A DNA stretch of 64,000 nt, from the NCBI RefSeq assembly GCF_963678635.1, contig NW_026971169.1, positions 1 through 64,000 of the forward strand, written 5' to 3'. The stretch is from Symsagittifera roscoffensis. Taxonomy: Eukaryota > Xenacoelomorpha > Acoela > Convolutidae. The notes beneath the pieces were generated by a model, which was given only the letters and a program-made list of their open reading frames with translations, was not told where the DNA came from and did no database searches. The position numbers and the translations under genes are program-made. Of this stretch, positions 45,061 to 56,429 are shown piece by piece (positions within the stretch are counted from its first letter, which is position 1; every line of letters starts with the position of its first letter).

Positions 45061-45159
45061 TCTCAAGTGGGTGTGTGTTTGCCTAATACACCCACTGAGG
45101 TCTTCTTTTAGGTGCCCTGCGATTGCCCGAGCTGTCCTATTAAGTGGCTCAAGGCAACC
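45061..45159 (-). ncRNA. Leader RNA module, copy 1 (two hairpins)
   Basis: On the minus strand, hairpin 1 is TTGCC-TT-GAGC paired with GCTC-G-GGCAA around an ACTTAATAGGAC loop. Hairpin 2 is GTGGGTGT paired with ACACCCAC around an ATTAGGCAA-like loop. Between them is an AGAAGACCTC linker, and CTTGAGAAGA follows. Copies 2 and 3 change paired bases together. Confidence 0.65.
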
Positions 45160-45246
45160 TCTGATCGAAAATTTCTAAAGTCTATGAAAAAGCTCTCCCA
45201 CACCCGGACTGCTCCAAGTGCACGAGAGTAGGGAACAACTTTTCTT

Positions 45247-45344
45247 CTCAAGTGAGTGCGTATTTGCCTAATACACTCACCGAGGTCTTCTTTTATTTGT
45301 TCCCGGATTGCCCGAGCTTTCCTATTAAGTAGCTCAAGGCAACC
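45247..45344 (-). ncRNA. Leader RNA module, copy 2
   Basis: Same layout as copy 1, about 185 bases upstream in transcript order. Hairpin 2 is GTGAGTG with CACTCAC, against GTGGGTG with CACCCAC in copy 1: a G-C pair replaced by A-T on both sides. Hairpin 1 (TTGCC..GAGC / GCTC..GGCAA) and the AGAAGACCTC linker are kept. Confidence 0.65.
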
Positions 45345-45574
45345 ACACAACCAAAATCACAATAAAAAAAAAAGTTTTTTTTTTGTTCGGGTACTTCTGA
45401 TACACCCGATCTAGAATCCAAAGTTGATCACAAATTTCCGGGTCAAAATGGGCTCTTATGATCCTAATAAGCACGCCTAATATCCTAATATGATTTTAAT
45501 TAAATGGATATTTTCCTTTTCCCAAATTGCCACAGAAGGTTTCCTCAAGTTTCTAACAAGGGAGGTTGTTTAGA

Positions 45575-47650
45575 AGGTTTAAGACACTCCGGAGGGTTAC
45601 TTCGGAGGCTTGTTAAGACACTTAGCCTACTTCGGAGGGTACCTTAATCACCCAGGTCACTTCGGAGGTTCCCCCTAAATTTACTAAGGAGGGTCAATAA
45701 GATGTTTAATATGCTCCGGAGGGTTACTTCGGAGGGTACCTCCAAAATTTTCAAATTTCTGAGCTTCACTCAGAAGGGCCTTCAATTAACTTCAGGAAGC
45801 GTCAAAACAAGCTAAATTCTCTATCAGGGGGGCTGTCTTAACTTCTTTGGATAACCTCGTGGAATTTTTCCACTATGGAGGGTTGCTAAGGGCCTTAGCT
45901 GACTCCAGAGGGTTACCTCGGAGGGTTCCTCAAAAATCAAGAAAAAAGGTTATGTTGCCGCAATAAAGTCTCCAAAAAGGGTCTACCTGACTTAAAACTA
46001 GGTTGGCTGACACGGTCAACCTTCCCAGTTGAATAAAAAGGTGTTTTGATAAAATTTTCTGCCGCTCGGAGCGTTACCTGTAATTTGGACCCTCCGAACC
46101 AACAAATTCTAAAAAATTTTTCCTTTCCGAGATTATCAACCCAAAAACGGTAGCGGTCCGGAAAATTGGTCCAAAATGTCGACTTATGGTACCAAAATTA
46201 TCCCGATCGGATGACTAGTCTTTGAGAAATTGCCAAAAACGTGTTTGTCCAAATGGCCTTTTTTCACCACCTGTATAGGTTCTGAGAAACTTTTTCCGCA
46301 ATTCCTATCGAAAGTGCCTAAAAATAATTGAAACGAGCGTAGTAGCCCTGTACGGCACTGGAATAGTGCAAAAAACCGGATCAAAATTGGTTTGGAGACA
46401 AAAATTTGGCCAATAACTATCAAATTTGGACCCTCCGATTCCTTCCTTTTCCGATCCTTAAGTCGTTAGCTCTATCTACGAAGCTGATCGGAGGGTTACT
46501 CAAGAATTTCTCTAGTAACCGAGCACGTTATGCTAGCACGCTCCTAACGCAAAAATTTTTATTGCTCTAACTCAAAAAACTCAAAAACTCGATCCCCAAA
46601 ACAGATTGACAAAATTCAGAAAATTATCGAAATTTTGACCGAAAAATTTTGGTTTTTTCCAACTTCTACTGAATCTTTGCTCACGCGGTTTCTTTAGTTA
46701 GGAGGATGGAACTACGTAGCTACTCCCTATATAAAAGCTTTTTGTTGTTCGGAAAAGCTCGGATATTCAAAAATTAGGGGGTCTACAGTTTGATCGAAAA
46801 TCGATGATTTTCGACAAAATTGGGTGTTTTTTTTGGGTCTAATTTAGGAGATAAGTAATATGTAATAAGGATAATAACCTATTAGTAGTCGTTAATGAAT
46901 AGTACTATACCCTCCTTTGCACCAAAATACCCGAATTAAGACCCTTAACTCGGAAATTTGTAATCGATGGAGGGTACAATCGGACCGCGCCAATCGTGCC
47001 CCCCACCACTTAAATTTTAATGAAATAGTACCCGAACGATACTAAAATTGCTTCAACGATACCCAACAGTCTCTGCGGATGTTGTCCCTGATGTCCCTGT
47101 TGAGTGTGGAACACGTTGATCAGCTTGCCACTCTACCCTCCGGCCACCGGCAAAATCACCATTAACGTGCTTAAACACTCAAATTACACTCGAGGGAGGG
47201 TATCCAACCCTTCACCAAAACACACAATATTTCTATCAGAAACGATATAAATCAATCTGAAACAACAACAAATAGGAAGGTCAGATCACATCTCGTCCGG
47301 AAATAACATATAAACTGTCACTTTACGTTTTTTACTGTTTTTGGTCTTTTTTGGATTTTTTTACTGTTTTTTGTACTTTTTTGTTTTCAAATAAAATTGT
47401 TTTTGGCTTTTTCTTGGTTATACACTATTTTTGTTTGGTTTTACGCTTTCTCTTTAGTTGTTTTTGGTCCCGGGACCTCGGGACAAGCGGGTTCATGATT
47501 TCCCACCTAACCCTCCGGCCCCCGGAATTTTCGATGTTAACTAAGTTAAAAAGCTAAATAGTACTGGACGGAGGGTACGCACCTTCCCCCCAGTACAATA
47601 ACGGGCATTAAGGCCTCTACCTCGGGCATACGCCCGGAGCGGAGGGTTCG
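45575..47650 (-). repeat. Cluster of CGGAGGGT(T/A)C motifs in the leader
   Basis: The motif CGGAGGGTTAC or a close variant appears about 20 times on the plus strand, mostly in one orientation and densest at 45575-45930. A few copies are inverted (GACCCTCCGA near 46090 and 46432). Spacing is irregular, so it is not a simple tandem array. Confidence 0.7.
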
Positions 47651-47695
47651 TCGCTGAAACGCTTGCGGATCATGATGGTCTTATGCCTTTGACAG

Positions 47696-47713
47696 GCCCA
47701 CCCAGGAGCGCCA
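47696..47713 (-). promoter_or_regulatory. Primer binding site, element 1
   Basis: On the minus strand TGGCGCTCCTGGGTGGGC begins 12 bases after the 5' LTR. It would pair with a tRNA 3' end terminating in GCGCCA. The same place in the other leaders reads ACCCAGGAGCGACA (16604-16618) and ACCCAGGAGTGCCA (62552-62565). I cannot name the tRNA. Confidence 0.6.
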
Positions 47714-47725
47714 TAAAAACGTCTA

Positions 47726-48608
47726 TGTAACATTCGCCCAAATACTACACAGCGACGGAGCGTAGAAAAAGTACCTATTAACGACTGGCAGGCGTCAGTT
47801 ACCTTAATCCTACTCACTTTTCACCGTCTCGACCTTGCCAGTTGATTTTCTGGTCTGTCTAGGGCAAAGTAAAAAGTTACCATTTTTAGGCCATCAGTCA
47901 AACGACTTTTGACCAGCTTTCGTTTACATGCGAACACAACCACATAGCTGAGTCTCGGATCCTCAGACTACGTGATTTTCATTAAAAACACGGCTCGAAC
48001 AACCTATTTTAACATGTTTTTGTGTGACAGTTCTATATTAAATCCATTGGAGATGGATTGACCCTTTCCTCTTTCTAGCTACTCATATTCTAAAATATCA
48101 AGTTACACCGGTGTTAATTTAAAGTTTCACGACATCCAAGTAGCTATAAAGTTAGTTCTATACAGTCCCTTCACATAAACATTCTCTGGGGGACCAAGCC
48201 TCCGCTCCCGTAATATTCCTGCGATAACGCTCTTGTCTCTTCTAATTTGCGTCCCGGGAGGGTTCCGTGGTATATTTCTTCCCCCACTGAAGCCTCCTTC
48301 TCCACCAATATTCACTGCTAAGGTCCTTATCGTGTGTTGTTGCCACGATAAGAGGCTTCGTATTTCTCGTCTCTTGTACGACTGTTTTTCACAATATCTG
48401 TCGTTGTTCTTATTTTCGTCACTTTTTGGCTCAAAATGGCCGTTTTTCGTATTTCTGAGAAACATCAACTTGAAAATCGAAATTTTAAAAATAAATATTC
48501 CAGAATATTCTGACCCTCCTTTCAAGCACTTTTTTGCTGTTAAGGCCTTTTCTCTCTGATTCGTGCTTCGTCGGAAGGTTGCGCTGTGCCATCTGGCGGA
48601 ATGGCACA
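47726..48608 (-). mobile_element. Element 1: 5' LTR (LTR C)
   Basis: 883 bp, from TGTAACATTCGCCC to GCGGAATGGCACA. It differs from LTR B at about 15 positions by eye. The SGNH frame of element 2 reads straight into it from the right at 48609, which fixes the boundary. Confidence 0.9.
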
Positions 48609-51160
48609 AGTATCCACCACTTCAACCATTGACTCTAGGATGTCTTTTATTGCTGGCCATACAGCTCTTCCTGCCGTCGTAGGCTCTCTGAGTCTGCTCA
48701 GGAAACCTCTACTGTGTAGATGGTCATTGATGCCAGCAAACACGGTTGTGATTGGGTTCATCTCCGTCTGTCTCTGTACCCCGATAGCCATTGACACGGA
48801 TTGCATTAGGTCCAGATTTACCGCTGCCAACATTATAATATCCGGCCAAAACAGAAACTTGGAAGTGTGTACGATCTCTGAATTCGCTACTATCATAATT
48901 TTGGCCTTCCTCATTTCTGCCTTGTCGTACGCGGCAACGATGGTCTCATTTTTCTTTATCGCTTTCATCCCGCCGTTTCTTTGGACATCACCTTCCTGAT
49001 TCACCTGCTTCGGGTACGCCCTTTCTTTCACGTGGCTTGGTGGTGCTTTCACCTGTCTGAACATCTTGACATGTTGTCCAATCGGTGCCCTCGTCGTCAA
49101 GAATCTCCCAGGTCTCTCTTCCAGATTTCCTTCATCGTGATTGAATCTCACGTCTTGCAAAGGTCTTCTGTTCACTGGGCCCATTGTGTTATTAGCGGGC
49201 AGTCCCTCTAGATCAGCAAACCTCAAGGCCGTCATGGAGCTGAAGTTTATGCCAGCAGCTTTTAACCAGTCTACGCCTGTTATCGAGTACAATCCACTGA
49301 CCGATAACCTCGCTCCATTCAGCATCCTAATGGCACCCGCTGCGAAGCTCACCTTCTGAACGTTCAGTTTCATCAGTTCATCCTTGTATATGTGCTAGGG
49401 AGAAGGTATGGGCCTCGACCACATCAAAGAGCGTCTATCAGGGCGTCTCTCGTCTCGACTGGTACTTGTCGTCTCCGATCTCCTGTCCAATCTGGAGGTG
49501 CTGGTTGTCTCCTCCGTCGGGTTGACAGGCTCTAAACTTCTCCTAGGATTAATGATCCTCCTCATGTGCGCTTCTCCCAATCGATCCTAAACGTCCGCTC
49601 TTTGACCCGGCTCGCTGGAGACCTGTGGCCTATATTTCGTCACGGCTGGGACCGTTCCCAAACGTGTCTCCAGGTTAGGAGGCACAAAGGTTGAAATTGT
49701 CGGTTCATTTGATGCTTCTTCTTTCTTCAGCATTCCCGTGTCAAAGAAATCTACTTCCAACTCATCTAATCGCTCTTGGAAGACTCTGTTCAACCAAGCC
49801 TGCCCTTCAGTGCTATCGAAGTGGACGCCGTCCATAGTCAGCCTGGCCTGATCCATAGCCCTCAACTCATGTTCGATGTACATGAGGATCACCCGTCCGG
49901 CATTCCGACTTCCGAGATTCCTTAGGATGTTATTCCACCTGTGTCTTCTCCCTGCTGCAGTCAAGGTCCTCGCGTTCATTGGCACAGTGCAAACGGTCAG
50001 CACCGCGCAGTTGAACTTCTGCCAGAGAGTAGTGAACAAGCACACCATCATCGATTCCCATAGTGCTTCCTCCTCATCCGAACTTCTCGAGATGTTGTTC
50101 GTTCCAATCTGGATCATCAGACTGGGGATCCTCCCTGGATTCATTAGTTCCACCATCCGTATAACTGGGCTATAGTCGCCCCTCCGAAGGCCATCGCCGT
50201 GGTGACCCAAGAGGTCCTCAAATTCGACAGTACTCTGACCAAGCTGTCTCCCAGTATCAGATGTGATGTCCCCAGTGGCGGTGGTTGCAGGTTTACTGCC
50301 GGGTTCCAAGTCGATCGATTGAAGCTAGCTCTCGGATCTGTCTCCGGAACTCCCGTGAAGTTATATCTCAATTGATTATTCTTTTGTATGTCTATTACAC
50401 GTGACACTTTCTTCGCTGGCATCTTCTGTATTCTTCTTTCTGGGGCCTTAGTGCTCCCCATCAGTGGCGTCACGTCGCTTATTCCCTGTCTGATCACGGT
50501 CTGTGAGAGTCGTACTCTGCCCGTGTCATCGATCGTTCCATAGGGTGCAGTCACCCCGGAACCTGGCGCATTCTTGTTGGCGACTAGTCGTCCAGCTGTC
50601 TCTATCAGCTTCATCACTGTTTGTTCCACGACTGGGTCACCCAAGGTGTCACTCGGGTCCGGGATTGTCACTCGACCTGTTGTTGTCAGGAGTCGCGTTT
50701 CCGTTGTCTGACTAATCTCTCGAGGCGTCAAGAGCTCCATCGGGGACTGCCCACGAGGATCACTCCTTGCAGGTATCACCTTCTCCACGGCCGTTGTCAA
50801 CGCCATCCGCTCTTCGTATTCCCGCCTCAAGCGCTCAATCTCTTCGCTCTGTTTTTTGCCGCAGTCCTCGAACAATCTCTTCCACATGTCCCTATCTTCC
50901 TCCGTACTGAGCATGGTCTTATTCATCTCGTCCAGCTCCCTTTTCGTCGATTCCAGTTCGTCCTTTATCCCATCCAGATCTTGGGCATGGAGGGCAAAGG
51001 CATTTCACCTGGTTGATAAGTCCTAGAATTTCCCAATCCAGGCTCATTCGCCAAGTCACTCCCTGAGAGAGCCGCGTTTCTCCACCTCATCACTCTCATG
51101 TTCGGGCGGTCTAGTACTCCCCTCTCTTCGTATGCTGCCATCAATAGGACTTCCGTGGGC
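48609..51160 (-). pseudogene. Element 2: SGNH protein, second tandem copy (cut by element 1)
   Basis: Contains the coiled-coil end (50926), an SGNH domain with LILGDSLVRVL, FGGATIAQL, IGTNNISRSS and DGVHFDS, and the second SGNH-like region (NSEIVHTS, FAGINDHLHSRG), ending at 48609 in the LTR of element 1. Frames shift near 50150 and 49590, with a stop near 49390. Here the GDS and GTNN catalytic blocks are intact. The downstream half of this protein continues at 24668, on the far side of element 1. Confidence 0.75.
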
Positions 51161-53628
51161 AAAGATGTTTATCAGGGCCCATGTCACCAGAAATCTTCCA
51201 GGTCTCTCTTCTCGATTACCTTCATCATGATTCAACCTCACGTCCTGCAATGGTCTTGCGTTCACTGGTCTCATCGTGTTATTAGAGGGCAGTCCCTCTG
51301 GGTCAGCAAATCTCAAGGCTGTCGTGGAACTGAAGTTTATGCTAGCGGCTATCAACCAGTCTACGCCTGTTATCGTGTACAGTCTGCTGACGGATAGCCT
51401 CGCTCCATTCAGCATCCTCCTTGCTTCTTCGATGAAGCTCACCCTCTGGAGATCGAGCTTCCTTAGTTCTTCTTTGTATACATGCCAGAGAGATGGTATG
51501 GGTCTTGACCACATCAACGAGCCTCTGCCCGGGCGTCTCTCCTCTCGACATGTATTTATCGTCTCCGATCTCGTGTCCGATCTAGACGTGCTGGCTGTCT
51601 CTTCGATTGGGTTAACAGTTCCTATTCTTCTCCTAGGATGGATGGTCCTCCTCACCGGCGCTTCTCCCAATCGATCCTGAACGTCTATCCTTTGACCTGG
51701 TTCGCTGGAGGTCTGTTGTCTGTAATTCGTGACGGCCGGGACCGTCCCCAAGCGTGTTTCCAGGCTAGGAGGCACGAAGGTGGTAATCACCGCGTCATTC
51801 GATGTTCCTTCTTCCTTCAGCACTCCTGTGTCAAAGAGTTCTACCTCCAACTCATCCAATCGCTCCCGGAAGACTCTGTTCAGCCGATCCTGTCCTTCTA
51901 TACTATCGAAGTGGATGCCGTCTGTGGTCAGCCTGGCCTGATCCATCGCTCTCAACTCATTTTCGATGTCCATGAGGATCATCCTTCCGGAATTCCGACT
52001 TGCGAGATTCCTCAAAATATTGTTCCACCTGACCACTCCTTCGTTGTGCCTTCTCCCTGCTGCTGTCAAGCTTCTTGCATTCATAGGCACAGTGCAAACG
52101 GTCAGTACCGCGCAGTTGAACTTCTGCCAGAGAGTAGTAAACAAGCACACCATCATTGATTCCCATAGTTCTTCTTCCTCATCTGAGCTTCTAGAGATGT
52201 TTTTTGTCCCAACCAGGATCATCACATTGAGGATTCTCCCCGGGTTCATCAACTCCACCATCCGAAATAACTGGGCTATCGTCGCGCCTCCGAAAGCCAT
52301 CACCGTGGTGATCCAGGAGGTCCTCAAGTTTGAGAGTACTCCGACTAAGCTGTCTCCCAGTATCAGATGTGATGTCCCCAGCGGTGGTTGCTGCAGGTTT
52401 ACTGCCGGGCTCCAGGTCGCTCGATTGAAGCAAGCTCTCGGATCCGCATCCGAAACTCCTGTGAAGTTATATTTCAACTGATTGTTCTTCTGTACGTCTA
52501 TCACCCGGGACACTTTCTTCGCCGGCGTCTTTCGTATACTCCTTTCTGGGACCTTAGAGTTCCCCATTGGTAGCGTTGTATCGTTGACTACGTTTTGGTC
52601 ATCACGTCTTTGGAGAGCCGTACTCTGCCCGTATCGTCGATCGTTCCATAGGTTGCAGTCACCCCGGAACCTGGCGCATTCTTGTTGGCGACTAGTCGTC
52701 CAGCTGTCTCTATCAGCTTCCTCACCGTTTGTTGCACGACTGGGTCACCCAAGGTATCACTCGGGTCCGGGATTGTCACTCGACATGTTTTTGTCGGGAG
52801 TTGCGTTTCCGTTGTCTGACTCATTTCTCGAGGCGTCAAGAGCTCCATCGGGAACTGCCCACGAGGATCACTCCTTGCAGGTATCACTTTCTCCACGGCT
52901 GTTGTCAACGCCAACCGCTCCGATCGCTCTTTGTAGTCCCGCCTCAACTGTTCAATTTCTTCGCCCTGCTTTTTGTTGCAGTCTTCAAACAATCTCTTCC
53001 ACATGTCTCTATCTTCCTCCGTACTGAGCATGGTCTTAGTCATCTCATCCAGGTCCTTTCTGATCCTTTCCAGATCGTCTTTCATCCCATCTAGATCTCG
53101 CATGGTTCGGTTCGTTTGAACCCCTTGTTCTAATTTCGCCCTCTTTGGTGGCACAGCTGTTCTCAGTGGTGAACCAGACGAGGCAGCCTCGCTGCTCATC
53201 TCTTGATGCATTCTCCTCAGCCCAGGCTTGGGCTTGGAGAGCAAAGGCATCTCACCTGGTTGGTAAGTCCTAGAACTTTCCAATCCAGACTCGTTCGCCA
53301 AGTCACTCCCTGAGAGAGCCCCGTTTCTCCACCTCATCACTCTCATGTTCGGGCGGTCTAGCACTCCCCTTTCTCCGTATGCTTCCATCAATAGGACTTC
53401 CGTGGGGCTGTCCCCACGGTTGTCATGCCCCAAGATGTTTATCAGGGCGGTCAGCAACATGACTACCTCTGGGGCCTCCAGAGCGAAGTCTCGATCCACT
53501 AGCCGACGATAGATCGCATCTACCATCGGCCCTACATATGCCTCTGCCAGGTCCATCAATTCATCCAAGCTGAAATTATCCATTCTCTTTTCAGTTTTGA
53601 TTCGATTTGATTTAATTATTTGACTCAA
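51056..53628 (-). pseudogene. Element 2: SGNH protein, first tandem copy
   Basis: The N-terminal segment (52588-53628, 346 codons) has MDNFSLDELMDLAEAYVG near its start and a long coiled coil (DGMKDDLERIRKDLDEMTKT). The next segment (51056-52567, 503 codons) has the SGNH domain: LILGDSLVGVL, FGGATIAQL, then VGTKN where the usual catalytic Asn position is Lys, and DGIHFDS. The copy ends abnormally at about 51170, where it joins a second copy of the N-terminal region. The sequence lost at its end is present in the neighbouring copy. Confidence 0.78.
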
Positions 53629-53978
53629 GAGTAATTAAATGATCAATCAGGATCTAGAAAAGAGGTCACGAAAATCACACTTGTCAGTTTCACCTTAACT
53701 TCTCGTTAAAAATTATATAAAACAGTCAGATAAAAAGATTTTGATCCTAAAACTTTTTAAAATCAATCGGTCTCTAAATTTTTGGAATTCGACCTAAGAT
53801 TGGACAGTCCAAACTTTGGATCTATTCCTAAGATCTTTAATTAGTTGCTCATGGTCACTAACTCCTTCTTACCCAAGATCTTAATAACATAACACAGAAC
53901 ATAACGTAACACACATATCACACACTACTTATTTTGGTCTAACACCCTCTTGCACGTCACCTTAACTCAGCCTATACT
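53629..53978 (-). other. Gap between pol tail and second polyprotein, element 2
   Basis: About 350 bases, no coding sequence. It shares GATCAATCA.GATCTA with the element 1 gap. Confidence 0.55.
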
Positions 53979-55423
53979 TCAGTAATATTTCCTATGTAAG
54001 TATACTTGTATATTAGTATCAGAGAAGGTTACGTGTATAAGCGCGTACAATTCCCGAGGATTCAGTCGTCCTCTGTTCGGATCGTACACTGGAAGCGAGA
54101 GCTCCTTCACTTCCATTTCCACAAGGAAGTCTCTGAACCTCGTCAAGGACAAGAAGCATAGGTATTTTCCCGGTATCTGTGACGCCGCCGGAGGCAAGGC
54201 TGCTACGCCCCCTACTCCTGGTCTTTGCTTCCAAAGAAATTCTATGTTTTTATATTCTCTCTTAAAATCAGCCGCTAACGCTGTCCTAAAGCTCATGTCT
54301 GCTGTGATTGCTATCGCACATGTTCTATTTGTGAGTATGAAATCGATATCTGTTAATATTATACTACTAGAATATTCGCTTGGTAAGTTAAAATATGACT
54401 CAACTACCCTCCCTATGTCAGGTTTCTTTGGTTCTTCGCCTGTTTCTGCTTCTAAGTCTCCTGTCTCTCTTGCTATTCTTAATTTTTTATTACTAAATTT
54501 TCAGTGTGGGTAAGTCCTATCCCCACTCCCCGAACAAAATTATCCATCGACGTCCCCGTCGATCGCATACCGGATATCAAGTCGAGGTTGGAAGCCCGAA
54601 TGAGTAGTTGCCCTTCCTGGGCAGCCCAGGAAGGATCATCTTGTTCAGTTTTCCTGTATTTCATGCTTTCACGATCTACATCTTGAATCGTGACACTGGG
54701 CTCTTCGGGGTCTGATGTCATTTCGTTCAGCCACTCCAAGACACGCAGATTTGTGAGATCTTGTTCGTAGGACTCCTGTTGCTCGTCGTCGAATTCTACT
54801 CCGGGTTTCGACCGGTCCTCGAACCATTTCCGGTCGTTAACATCTACTATGTCGATTTTTTGTGACACTGTTATTCCTTCTAGAACCACCACTTCTTCCA
54901 CTATCTTTTTCAGATCTATCCTGTCTACTATAAAGTCGTCACCGTTAGGATTATATTTCTTTTTGGGCCTCGTCCCGTCGTTCTGTCGAGTCTGTATCGT
55001 GAACAGAAGATCTGGTTTCAAGTTTTTGGGGACCTCCATTTGTTCGGGATCCTGCCAGTTTTCTTCTGCGTATCGTAAGGTTTCATTGTCTGCTTCGATC
55101 ACCTCATTTGGATCCAGGTCCAGTGGTGTACTTGTTCCTTCCTCTACGACTTCGTTTCCATCGTTCTTCTCCCTGGTGCCCTTCTCGTTGACCTCAAAAG
55201 CAGGGTCCATCATTATATAATCCCTTTCTTCCATGACTGCAGGTATACACAAGTCTTCTGTTGATCGATTGTGTGGCTTAGTGTTCTCGTAGTGGGCGTT
55301 TCGGCCAGTACTCAGTCTATAAAAGCGTCCCTCCTGGTGCACTTCCGTAATCATGAAGGGACACCTCCACTTTTTAGGAGCTTTTTCGTTCCTTTCGGTG
55401 GTACAACGTTCTGAAATACCCAT
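53979..55423 (-). pseudogene. Element 2: integrase end and macrodomain-like pol tail
   Basis: The 314-codon piece (54479-55423) runs from the end of integrase through the acidic linker without a break, showing that the tail is part of pol. It stops after HTENLVIKN. The macrodomain-like part follows in another frame (53979-54296): SFRTALAADFKREYKN, PGVGGVAALPP, GKYLCFL, LSLPVYDPNRGRL, DTNIQVYLHRKYY. The loop after YLCFL is shortened compared with element 1, which has VTKATDRQHVDPK there, so part of the predicted binding site is lost. Confidence 0.75.
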
Positions 55424-56406
55424 ACGTAGCCTCCTACCGAGTAAGTTTTTGCACCAGCTGCTTTCTTGTCGAATCTTTTCCTCTGCCTTGCCTGTGCTTG
55501 CCGAGTATTTCTTCTACACAAGTCGTTCAACACTTGATGACGTCTAATCACATCCCTCACGTAGACCTGTGGAGACGTTTTCTTTCCCTCGTACTCTGGG
55601 TAGAAAAAGGTCAAGGGCAAAGACTTCTCGTGTCCGGTTAGCATCATGTGTGGACTAACTCCGGTGGTGGAGTGTTGCGTGCTGTTAGAGGCTCCCATCA
55701 CCTGTGGAAGGTATCTGTCCTAATCGGTCATGTACCTGGAAAAATATACCCTCAGCATCGACACTAACGTTCTATTGTGCCTTTCCACTAAGCCATTCGT
55801 CTGGGGATGGTATGTCGTGGAGTGAGCTCGAGCAACCTGTGAGCGTCTCATAAGCTCCTTCGTGAGTTCTCCTACGAAAGCTGTTCCGTTATCTGATTGA
55901 AACGTCATCGGACAACCATGTCTCGCTATCCACGTATTGATCAGGTGGTCGCATGTCTCTTCTGCTGAGGCAGTTATGCAGTACACGGCCTCTGCATACT
56001 TCGTGAATTGATCTATCTTGACCAAGACTTGATTATAACCACTGTCTGTCATGCATATCTTTTGGTGATCTATCTGCACCACCTCGTTGAATTCAGACGA
56101 CTCGATCGACAGTAAAGGAAATCGCAATTTCCTTGGATCCTTGACCTTTTGGCATGACAGGCACGCTGTCACCCACTTCTCACATGCCTTTTTCATTCCA
56201 GGCCGCTCAAAGCGCTTCAGGATCCTCTGATACACCTTGTCGATCCCCTGATGACCCATCTGATCATGCGACCTGAATAATAGTTCTGTCCCATAGAGTT
56301 GCGGCAACACTATCGCGTTATAATTGTATAGGACTTTGTCTTCTTCTCTTCTCTTGCAAGCCACAATTCCGTCCTTGTTCAAATATAACCTCCACTCTTT
56401 CTGCAT
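55351..56406 (-). pseudogene. pol: Element 2: integrase (broken)
   Basis: Zinc module SHDQMGHQG and ACLSCQKVK, then QIDHQ, QSDNG and NGLVERHN for the catalytic triad. A TAG replaces Trp in the DDWDKHLP context between 55701 and 55720, and the frame shifts after 55351. Otherwise it is close to the integrase of element 1. Confidence 0.85.
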
Positions 56407-56429
56407 GAAGTACTGTCTCAGAATACGGT

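Larger units (their letters stand above)
44717..47725 (-). other. Element 1: 3-kb 5' leader
   Basis: Non-coding stretch between the 5' LTR and gag. It has the primer site at its start, about 20 copies of a GGAGGGTNNC-type motif (45575-47650), and two copies of a structured RNA module close to gag. A 3-kb leader is very long for a gypsy-like element. Homology with the leader pieces at 16060-16630 and 61545-62577 shows it is a family trait. Confidence 0.75.
24669..48608 (-). mobile_element. Element 1: 23.9-kb Ty3/gypsy-like LTR retrotransposon
   Basis: Bounded by LTR B (24669-25551) and LTR C (47726-48608), each 883 bp and about 98% identical by eye. The internal region codes for gag, aspartic protease, RT, RNase H and integrase in gypsy order, then a macrodomain-like tail, then a separate second polyprotein of about 2,800 codons. 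AGT lies directly outside both LTRs (24666-24668 and 48609-48611). The insertion splits a homologous frame of element 2. Typical Ty3/gypsy elements are about 5-12 kb, so this one is very large. Confidence 0.85.

Noticed and set aside
45061..45344. Leader modules as hammerhead or twister ribozymes, or as spliced-leader RNA
   Set aside because: The conserved catalytic cores (such as CUGAUGA with GAAA) are absent, and there is no Sm-site-like sequence or splice donor.
24664..48613. A 5-bp target duplication for element 1
   Set aside because: The flanks read ATAGT and AGTAT. Only AGT is directly repeated, so I report 3 bp and do not force a longer match.
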